Source: Diphasiastrum complanatum (Eukaryota > Streptophyta > Lycopodiopsida > Lycopodiales > Lycopodiaceae). From it: 64,000 nucleotides of DNA. Location of the stretch: the NCBI GenBank assembly GCA_029204225.1, contig CM055102.1, positions 31,612,607-31,676,606 on the forward strand. Reading direction: 5' to 3'. The position numbers and the translations under genes were made by a program. Positions 46,072-54,024 of this stretch are shown piece by piece; position 1 is the stretch's first letter; each line of letters opens with the position of its first letter. The notes beneath the pieces are model-generated. The model ran no database searches. It was not told the DNA's origin and worked only from the letters and a program-made list of their open reading frames with translations.

Positions 46072-46378
46072 GATATCGATTCAGGGCGCACACTACATTC
46101 TCCCGCATCGCCATCAACTTCTCTGCACGCTCAATCAATACTCCACGTCCGATATCGATTCAACGCACACACTGCATTCTCCCTCACTGCCCACAACTTC
46201 TCTACGTGCTCAATCGATATGTCCAAGTCCGGATATCGATTCAACACGCATAACAAGTTGTCTCCTTTGTAGAAATGCCCTTTCACGCGTTCAATCGATA
46301 TTCGATTTCTCATATCGTTTCAATGCGCAGAAGACAGTTCACATGCGAGAGAACACACTCTTGGCCGTTCAATCGATA
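46072..46378 (+). repeat. four 69-nt modules (U1-U4) ahead of the histone-like ORF
   Basis: U1 46072-46140, U2 46151-46219 and U3 46232-46300 are 69 nt each; U4 46311-46378 is 68 nt. The linkers are 10, 11 and 10 nt, giving a ~80-bp periodicity. Each starts GATATCGATTCA(A)CGC and ends GCGTTCAATCGATA; the two ends are complementary except for one C.C mismatch. U1 and U2 have similar cores; U3 and U4 cores are unrelated to them and to each other. The last module ends two bases before the ATG. Confidence 0.85.
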
Positions 46379-46379
46379 C

Positions 46380-46826
46380 ATGGCACGAACTAAGCACACA
46401 GCAAGGCTCAGCTCAGGCGGAGTGCCTATACACGCTGCTGCGAAGAGCACCACCACCACCACCTCCTCCTCCACCACCTCCACCTCCACCTTCATCTCAA
46501 AGATAGCAAGCAGCACCAAGGAGAGTGGGTCGGTCCAGAGCCCAGCATGGCTGAAAGATATTAAGAGGCTTCAAAAAATGATGAACCTCCTGATCCCCAA
46601 GGCTCACATGCAAAGATGTATTAAGCAGTTGACCAAGGATATTTCAACAGATCTAAGGTGGACTGTGACTGCAGTTGAAACACTGCACGAAGCTTATGAA
46701 TATTTTCAAATAAATCTCTTTTCAGATTGTGTTGTAGCTACAATACATGGAAGAAGGGTAGCAATAATGCCCAAAGATTTTGTGCCGATATTTCATGTGA
46801 GGGATGCGTACAATACGTTTGCCTAG
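46380..46826 (+). CDS. divergent CENH3-like histone H3 variant (148 aa)
   Basis: The start MARTKHTARLSSGG matches the H3 tail (ARTKQTARKSTGG) but has H at position 5, as many plant CENH3 proteins do, and lacks K9 and K14. The tail (to about residue 56) is Ser/Thr-rich. Residues 57-148 follow the H3 fold: alpha-N WLKDIKRLQKMMNLLIP, alpha-1, STDLRWTVTAVETLHEAYEYFQINLFSD (alpha-2), and TIHGRRVAIMPKDF (loop 2, start of alpha-3). NLLIP, RWT and LFSD resemble CENH3 rather than canonical H3, but loop 1 has canonical H3 length and the PGT motif and basic C-terminus are missing. There is no intron within the ORF. The upstream ATG at 46275 is in frame but adds non-histone sequence. It could be a real, rapidly evolving centromeric or germline H3, or a relic. 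Confidence 0.75.
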   Translation: MARTKHTARLSSGGVPIHAAAKSTTTTTSSSTTSTSTFISKIASSTKESGSVQSPAWLKDIKRLQKMMNLLIPKAHMQRCIKQLTKDISTDLRWTVTAVETLHEAYEYFQINLFSDCVVATIHGRRVAIMPKDFVPIFHVRDAYNTFA

Positions 46827-47372
46827 AATTTTCGGCCACCCCGTCCTACTTCACCTGTTGTTGTCACCACTTCGAGGAAGGGGAAGCAGGTTGAACCAAA
46901 GAGGCCACCAGCAACCGTTCAACATGTTGATGTCAAAAAGAAAAGATCCTCAGACCCTCCAAAGAAAGTGAGGGCTATTCTAAAGCCAGAAGCTTCTCCA
47001 ACACCAACCCCTTCTTCCCCCTCTTCTTTCTCTTCCTCTTCTTCATCTTCCTCTTCTTCATCTTCATCATATCTTCCCAAGTCCCGATCCAAGTCCCCCT
47101 CGAAATCCCCATCCAAGTCCCCTTCCAAATCTCCTCAGAAATCAGTTTCTAATTTCCCTTCCAAATCTCCTCCCAAGACACAGAAATCAGTTTTTAAATC
47201 CCCTCCCAAACCTACTAAACAGTCCACACAACTCTCTTTTCCACATCACCCTACTGGTGAGGAATTAGATTCATTTTTTAATGTGAATATCAATTTTTTT
47301 TCCAGACGATACATTGAGTCGTGTTTTTGTATCTCTTCATGCCCCTCCTTCATTAACTTTTGTAGATTCTAA
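46827..47372 (+). other. in-frame Ser/Pro/Lys-rich extension after the histone-like stop
   Basis: The reading frame of the histone ORF continues past its TAG (46824-46826) for 181 sense codons: FRPPRPTSPVVVTTSRKGKQ, KKKRSSDPPKKVRAILKPEA, a run of 13 or more Ser, then repeated KSPSKSPSKSP units ending near 47220, and FPHHPTGEELDSFF. SPKK-like repeats are typical of DNA-binding tails and of proline-directed kinase sites. A GT-AG pair at 47258/47306 (49 bp) is too short for a usual plant intron. Possible readings: stop-codon readthrough, a recent nonsense mutation, or an intron starting at the gtgagg near 46794 that removes the TAG. Confidence 0.5.
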
Positions 47373-47864
47373 TAAATATGTTTAGTACGATCAATTACTT
47401 TCCACTCATCTAAAATCTTTCGATCCCCATTACAATTTTCAATCTCCCCTTACAAAAATGAATCATACCCTGACTTCGCTAGACACAGAGGAATTAGAAA
47501 ATAAAGATAAAATGTTAGGGGACAATTGGAATGTGGTGTATTCGATTTTTTTAAGAATATCATCAAACACCAATTTTTGTAGATTTAGAATTATTGCCTA
47601 TCATATTTTCTTTCTAATATTCATTATTCCGCTTTTAAAGACACTTATCTTTATGAACACGTGAAAAATGTGAAAACGAAAGCGCCATTGATTATGGCGC
47701 CATATATATACAAGTGAGCTTTTTTTCACAAATTAGCTAATGCTATACTTTTTGAGATACCATGTTTAGACTTTTATCCTAACTCACCTGCCAATTTGTC
47801 ATTGTAGTATGTTTTTTCATTATATAAAAATTTATTTGGTATATACAACCTAGTGTGCATAAAA
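47373..47864 (+). promoter_or_regulatory. spacer with palindrome and TATA box
   Basis: No frame of note. At 47694-47703 there is a perfect palindrome atggcgccat (E2F-like GGCGCC core), overlapping a TATATATA run at 47703-47710. It could be a promoter for the small ORF at 47865; this is unproven. Confidence 0.35.
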
Positions 47865-48002
47865 ATGAATTCGATCACGCACACACACAAGGATGCAAAA
47901 GAACTTGTACAAAAGTTAGTAGAAATCTTTCCAACGGGTGCAACAGCATACAAGGAAATGGAGATGATAGATGCAAAGGTGATTTTCGTATTTTTAACCT
48001 AG
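47865..48002 (+). CDS. small hypothetical ORF, 45 aa
   Basis: Starts at ATG 47865 and encodes MNSITHTHKDAKELVQKLVEIFP followed by TGATAYKEMEMIDAKVIFVFLT, stopping with TAG at 48000-48002. The codons look protein-like and residues 9-20 could form an amphipathic helix. The stop ends at the base before module R1. A TATA run lies 155 bp upstream. I do not recognise it; it may equally be an exon spliced at aag/gtgatt near 47979. Confidence 0.3.
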   Translation: MNSITHTHKDAKELVQKLVEIFPTGATAYKEMEMIDAKVIFVFLT

Positions 48003-48160
48003 GATATCGATTCAACATGTGTTTTAATGTTTCGTAAATAACTGACTTTCACGACATGTGTTGAAACGATATCTCAGTTTTTCTTTTACAATTCCTAATA
48101 TCGATTCAATGCGCACTTGCGACGTTTGTAGAATTTCGTTCATCACTTGACAAAATGATA
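48003..48160 (+). repeat. two inverted-end modules downstream (R1, R2)
   Basis: R1 is 48003-48071 (69 nt): starts gatatcgattcaacatgtg and closes acatgtgttgaaacgata, again complementary. R2 is 48097-48160 (64 nt): starts aatatcgattcaatgcgca and closes ttgacaaaatgata, more decayed. Their cores differ from the six upstream modules. Confidence 0.75.
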
Positions 48161-48795
48161 TCTCATTATATTATAATTCATTAAAACATTTTTCTCTATA
48201 ATGTTTGGTTGTGCAATCCTCCCAACAAACAAATTGTGTTAGTTGCGGATGGTACACTCTTCAATTCCATATTATAAAAATTTCTTTTATAATATCACAT
48301 TGTAATGTCCACAGACTTATCTAGAATTTAGATCTCCTATACTTACTACACTCTTTATAAATGAGCTTTATCCTTTCTTCCATTTCTCTTGAATGCGTAA
48401 CATGATGTATTTGGCGTATATATATTCATGATTGCTTGATAAGTCTTAGAGATGTTATTGAAATTTGTAACTATTTTACAACCTCTCACTCTTATCTCTA
48501 CAAAACCTTATCATGGTTGACGATTATTGGGCCTTGGCATTTTACAAGTAACTTTTTTGCGGATTTTGTGAATCTTACTTCTATGGTTATGTGTCCAGTT
48601 TTATTTGTTTTCTTTTTTGTCATGTATAAAAATTGGCTTTTCATTTTCCAATACCACAAAAAGCTTGGAAGCCATGTGTTACAATATATTTTTGTGGATA
48701 CATTACAGATTTGATAGGTTGAAATTTTCAATTTAAAAAATAGAAAAATGTATTTTAACACATTTGAAAACCAAATTTAAGTCAAAACATTATTT
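48161..48795. other. intergenic sequence
   Basis: Strongly AT-rich, with no protein family recognised in its short frames. Confidence 0.5.
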
Positions 48796-49170
48796 TAAAA
48801 AAAAAAAATTGCAGCCTTAAAATATAGCACGCCAACGTGCTAAGTGAAATAGCAAGTGAAATATTTTCTTACAGCCCTCCAGGATAACACGCCAACGTGG
48901 TAAGTGAAACAAGGAAAAAAAAAATTGCAACCTCCAAAGGTGGCAGCCCAACGTGCATAGCGAAACAACTCGGAAAAAATAGTTTGTTTCACTATGCACG
49001 CAAGGGTGCCACCTTTGGAGGCTGCTTCACATTTTCTTAGTTATGAGATTTTTAACCATGTACCAAACCACAAATTCTTAATAATAAACATTCAAGTAGT
49101 GACATAAAAAAAGTAGCACACCATGTGCTATCTTTTTGTTGAATCATAGCAAAAAAACAACTCACAAAAT
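48796..49170. mobile_element. foldback (MITE-like) element, copy 2
   Basis: Three direct units begin attgcagcc / acagccctcc / attgcaacctcc and contain 'caacgtg.taagtgaaa'. The third unit (48926-48969) is followed at 48985-49026 by its own reverse complement (tttcactatgcacg...gccacctttggaggctgc), giving a hairpin of about 40 bp. The right flank (ccatgtaccaaaccacaa, then gtgacataaaaaaagtagcacacc) is shared with copy 1. Confidence 0.75.
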
Positions 49171-51920
49171 GGCAAGTCCCCTCAACATGTTTTCCATAGG
49201 CTCAGCCAAAATTATGTCTTGGATGATCTAATGAGCTCTTACTAACAATTATCTATAACTTCTAAACGCTTGAATATTTCCAAGATACGTGTCACCCTCA
49301 CAGTGGTGGTCATAGTGTGGTTGAGAGCACCTTGTTGACATTGGACAATCTATAGTGAAATAGAGTTTTTAGGTTGTGTCAACTATTACCCCACAATATC
49401 AAGGCCATCCGTGTTTCTAGAAAGCCGAATAACAAAATCTATGAAAAACATTCTACATTTCCCAATGGATGCAAAACCGCTTTATTTTATTTTCTTGCTT
49501 TAATGTTCAAACATTCTTCCTCCTTCAGAATACTTTGTTCCATAAAGTATTTTCATCTTTAGTCAAAACAAGTATCTGTTTTTGTATGACAAGATGTCCA
49601 ATGTCAGGACTGTCATGACGATGATAAAGGATCATCGCCTTGATGTTGTCTAGCACACACACTCTTTCCTTGAAAACAAGTAATGCTTTCTTGTTGCAAT
49701 AGTGATTAGGTATTCTACTCTCACAAGTCTTGACCTTGGAAATTCAATGAAATAAAAGTCAGAGTAGAGGTCCCTGTCAATAGCACTTCCTATATACAAC
49801 CAAGAAACTATTAAACTAAAATATGGCTTGAAGCAAAAGATACAGATACAAATACTTAATCAAATTATAAAAATTATGCAGGGCATCTACAGCTTGATTG
49901 GTCAGCATTTTTTTGTGTACTTGACTTCAAAAATCACAAACTGTTCTGAAATTCCAAGTCTGTAGTCTAATTCTAGTCAAAACATTTTAAAACGATAAAT
50001 TGCCCCTCAAAAGCCTCGAAAACATTCTCATGACCTATTTCCACATGTTTCATCACCTTTGATCCACAAAACTTCCAAAAACTAATGCAAATGAGCATCC
50101 CACAACTTAGATATCCTACATGTTGCCCAAAATTTCTACATCTTTGTTAAGTGTTTTGACATGCTCAAGGAAGTAATCTCATGGGCTTCTAAGTGATTAT
50201 AAGTAAAATCGTGTATACCATCAATTCACTAGATGTGCAAGTCCATAATCATGGACGTTTTTGGCAATGCATCAAACATGTGTAATATCATTGACAAGAT
50301 ACATGGCCTTCAAGCCCAAAAACTTGTCAAAACCTTCAGAGGATCACTCCCCGAGTAAACTTTGTGAAGAGAATAACAAAGGACAAGGTTGGGTTTGAAT
50401 GCAACAAGGCTTTACTTTGGCATAAAACTCTCATTCAGCAGGAACATTTAAAGCCGTTTGTGAGTGAACCATACTTTGACAAGTTTTAACCAGTGAAATA
50501 CTTCATCATCTCTTTGTGTGGTTTTATTCTTAACTTACAATGCAAATTCCACTTAGATTCAGGTCAGAAAATACTGTGATTCAAAATTAGGGAACTTATT
50601 GGCAAAATATGATCCCGGACTCTCATACCTCCGGTAAATAGGAATAGCTGATATTTCCAATGCACAATTGTGAATGCTGATCAACTTCCAACTCTCTAAA
50701 CAGCAACGTCAAACAATGTTCCAGCATGAGAATTCTAGTAGCTGAATGAAAGAAAACCTGGCTACCTGTTTCAAAGGAGACAATTGCAAGTCTCTGTCAT
50801 TAAAAGTTCATCGCATGAAACGAGTTGTTTCAAAGGCATGGAATATTATGAAGTTAATAAGCAGTATCTCAGCAGTGATAATTATGGATCAGGAAGTGCC
50901 AAGAATATAATTGGGCTCCAAAGAAGATTTGTGAACAGTTTGCAGAAATACTGTTTGGTGGTTCAAAAGTGTGCATTATATCCAAACTACAAGATGCGTT
51001 CATGCAAAGACTCTTACATGTTGAAGACAACTTCAAGGTTTGTGAGTTATTGCTGATTTCCTGTAATAAACATTGCTAGCACAAAAGTCTAGTTACACTA
51101 TTCTCGTACAATACATTGGAGAAAAGGATGTACGCCACCTCCTGGTAGGTGCACAGGTGCGAAGTAGCTACACTATGTAGATAACACTCATTATATCCTA
51201 TAGCAGTTTATCTTTGGGACATGGAATATTAATTTTTTGAAGCTGTTATATCAGGTTCTTATCTCAAAAAGCATACAATGTTGTCCCAGTTAGTAAAGTG
51301 ATTAAATGATTGTTGGAGCTGGACTGGTAACCCTGGCTGCATGAACACTCAAGTTTATCATGTATATCAGATATCTAGACCTTGAAAGGTCAGCTTCATG
51401 AAATATTAAAATAGGAGAAACTAAGTTCATCAAAATACCATTATGGACCCAAAGCCTTCCAATAGAGGTTTTAATTTTGAATGTTCTGAAACAGACAAAG
51501 CATAAATAGGAACTACTTTTAGTTTTGTACGTAGCAATACATTATTCACACACATAATTGATGTGGATACTAAATGACATAGCAATCATAATCTGTATCG
51601 ATACAATTGTCGACAAGATGCAAGCAGTCACTTGAGCCCTGGATCATGGGCCCCATGCTATAATCTGATATTGTTTGATAGTACAACTTATAATTTGGGC
51701 ACTTGGGGTGAGACATCCCCATAGCAGGATCGGCTATAGTTACGAATGCTAATCAGAGATATAGCATAACGTACGAACAAGGGACTACAATAGATGAAGT
51801 AAATGGTATCCTCCAACTCGATATATTTTAAAAGAACAACAAATATGGTCAATAGCTGAGCCACTACAAAAAAGAGCAATGAGCCACCTACAAAAAACTA
51901 GAAAGTAATCCAGAACATAA
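49171..51920. other. intergenic sequence
   Basis: No supported gene. The longest plausible frame is 50784-51056 (90 codons, MQVSVIKSSSHETSCFKG), which has no motif I know and no clear promoter. Confidence 0.45.
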
Positions 51921-52003
51921 GTCATGAATGATTAAAAGTACTTTGATCTACACTACCTAACAGTGGCTTGTGATCAAGTTTAGGTCAAGTCCAAATCTGT
52001 GCC
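51920..52003 (+). repeat. left copy of an ~80-bp repeat flanking gypsy-3
   Basis: gaatgattaaaagtac...ctacctaacagtggcttgt...aggtcaagtccaa...gtgccctttcta. It recurs at 57744-57832 in the same orientation with about 80% identity. Confidence 0.65.
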
Positions 52004-52239
52004 CTTTCTAGAGTACAAGAGCCAGTAATGAGCCTCCTACAAATTTTTTCGTCGACCAACTCCCATCAGAGCATTTTCCTTGGCGGAACTTTAGCAGATA
52101 GTTAGCGGAAGTACTTCCGCTAAATTTGGCGGCCGGAAAAAAAAAATTTGGGCAGATTATTTCCGGCGCCCAAGTTCCAAATCCTTTTCCCTCTTTTTTT
52201 TGAATCCTCCATTTAATTCAGGGAGAGGATTCCCAGCCA

Positions 52240-52425
52240 TCTTTTCAGCATTGATTGGAGGCTGTCCAACGCCCTACTTCATCACATTTTTCAGCCATTG
52301 TTCCAGCAGAGTTTCAACCATATTTTAGTGTTGATTGGAGGCTGTCCATCGCCTTATTTCATCACGTTTTCCACAGATTTCCAGCCATATTTTCAGCATT
52401 GATTGGAGGCTGTCCAGCGCCCACT
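52240..52425 (+). repeat. threefold repeat at the 5' side of gypsy-3
   Basis: gattggaggctgtcca occurs at 52252, 52333 and 52401, each followed by cgcc and a catcacrtttt-like stretch. Spacing is 81 and 68 bp. It lies in the untranslated leader before gag. Confidence 0.8.
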
Positions 52426-52664
52426 TTCATTCTCCTTGTGGTCACATTTTCCAACCAGCTCTTCGCACACGCTTGGAGATCTATCGAGAGGTATCTTTGC
52501 TGGTTTTTCCTTGCTTTCCACACCTTTTCTTGACATTTGTCATTTCCTTTCTTGCTCTTAGTGTCGTTTGTGTACCTAAAGCGTATTTGGGGTGACGACA
52601 AAAGTCCGCTCCCTCCGATATTAAGCTTTTCTTACACTCTCTTCACTTCCTGCATTCCTTGACC

Positions 52665-54024
52665 ATGGATACTTCCCCTACATCTTCTGAGCCTCGCATA
52701 CCGTCTTCCACTTACCTTGACGAAGTACGGCATGAATTCCGAGATCATCTTAGGGAAGCCATGAGTGATGTACGCACTGATTTACGCCAGGAGTTACGAG
52801 AGACATTCACTGCTCTTTCTGCCCAGATTGCTACACTATCATTACAGTCCAGTGTTTCTCCACTATCTCCACCTGTTCCCCCACAGCGTACATTTCCACC
52901 ACCCGAGACTCCTTCATCTTCTGGTCCTTTGCCACGAGACTTTAAGGATAAGGTTCAACTTAGCTTGAACCTACTTCCTTATGTTTCCTAAGACTGACAT
53001 TCAGCAGATACATTTGGCTGCTTTACATTTGGAGGGCCGTGCTGCTACTTGGTGGCGCATGTTTCGCCAGCCGACTTCACACCCTGGCCTTGCTAGTTGG
53101 ACAGAGTTTATGACAACACTCCACCTAGCGATGATTGATCCTCAGTGGCTTATTCGACAGTGCGACATCTTTCGCAGTTTATCTCACATCGGTGACTTGG
53201 CTGCTTATATGACATGGTTTACAGAGCTTTCCTATCTATTCCCAGATATTTCTACATTGGAGCTCGTCTCTCGCTACATTGCTGGTCTACGAGGCGCACT
53301 CAGGTATGATGTTTCTTCTTTTTTTCCACTCACTCTTTCTCACGCCATCTCCCTTGCTACCGCACTGCAGCACAAGTACTCTCCCATCTCTTCCTCTGTT
53401 TCGCTTCCTTCGCGTCCTTTCACAAGTCCTATTTTTTCCTCTCCATCCTCTGCTAGTCCCACATCTGTCAGTTCACCTTCGTCCACTCTTCCTTTTGCAC
53501 CACGTCCTCCTTCTTCTCCTCGTCCTGTTTTTGTTCGTCGCTACTCACAGCCTGAGATGTCTGAGATCCGTGAGAAGCGCTTATGTTTCAACTGTAAGAG
53601 TCCTGATCATATCGCCCGTGATTGCCGACAGCCTGCCACTGCTACTGCCGTCTATTTCCATGATGCTGACACACCTGATGATAGTCCTGATTCTGCCATA
53701 TGCCTTCATATTCTTGATGATGACCCACCTGTTGATCAGTTTGCCACACCCACTGAGCCTGTTCCTGATCCCCCTGATCTAGCTGTATGCCATGCTCAGC
53801 TTGCTTATGCTACTTGGGCCGGTAAGCCGAGTCCACGCCATATCCGTCTTCGCGTACGTATCACTGGTCGTGAGTTTATTGCCCTTGTTGACACGGGTAG
53901 CACTCACTCGTTTCTCAGCAGTCATATTACTACACGCATTCATGCTATGCCAGTCACTACGCCTCATCCCCTGCATGTTGAGGTTGCCAGCGCACACTCT
54001 TTTCCTAGCACGCAGATGTATTAG
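52665..54024 (+). pseudogene. gypsy-3 Gag and protease
   Basis: ORF 52665-52991 starts MDTSPTSSEPRIPSSTYLDEVRHEFRDHLREAM. A deletion/frameshift near 52975-52985, which removes the usual LPKFDGSDP...WI region, leads into the frame 52981-54024: IHLAALHLEGRAATWWRMF, LVSRYIAGLRGALRYDV, a Ser/Pro-rich linker, the zinc knuckle CFNCKSPDHIARDC, and the protease REFIALVDTGSTHSFLSSHI (DTGS active site intact). A TAG at 54022 ends it; the frame is open beyond. Confidence 0.9.

Noticed and set aside
45343-46313. Short ORFs running through the modules, giving repeated 'LNRY' and 'ISIQR' peptides
   Set aside because: The linkers (10, 11, 10, 22 nt) do not keep one frame and both strands give similar peptides because the ends are palindromic; this is not a coding repeat.
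45371-46378. CRISPR array or snoRNA/tRNA cluster as explanation of the 69-nt modules
   Set aside because: The genome is eukaryotic and no cas genes are present; the modules lack C/D boxes (TGATGA, CTGA), H/ACA boxes and tRNA A/B boxes.
46968-47128. Acidic Glu-rich ORF on the minus strand
   Set aside because: It is the complement of the Ser-run coding sequence in the histone frame; the plus strand has the coherent frame.
47258-47306. 49-bp GT-AG intron in the Ser/Pro/Lys-rich tail
   Set aside because: The splice-site strings are good but 49 bp is below normal plant intron length; I left the tail frame unspliced.
50784-51056. 90-codon ORF as a gene
   Set aside because: No motif, no promoter signal and composition like the surrounding DNA; described only as part of the intergenic stretch.
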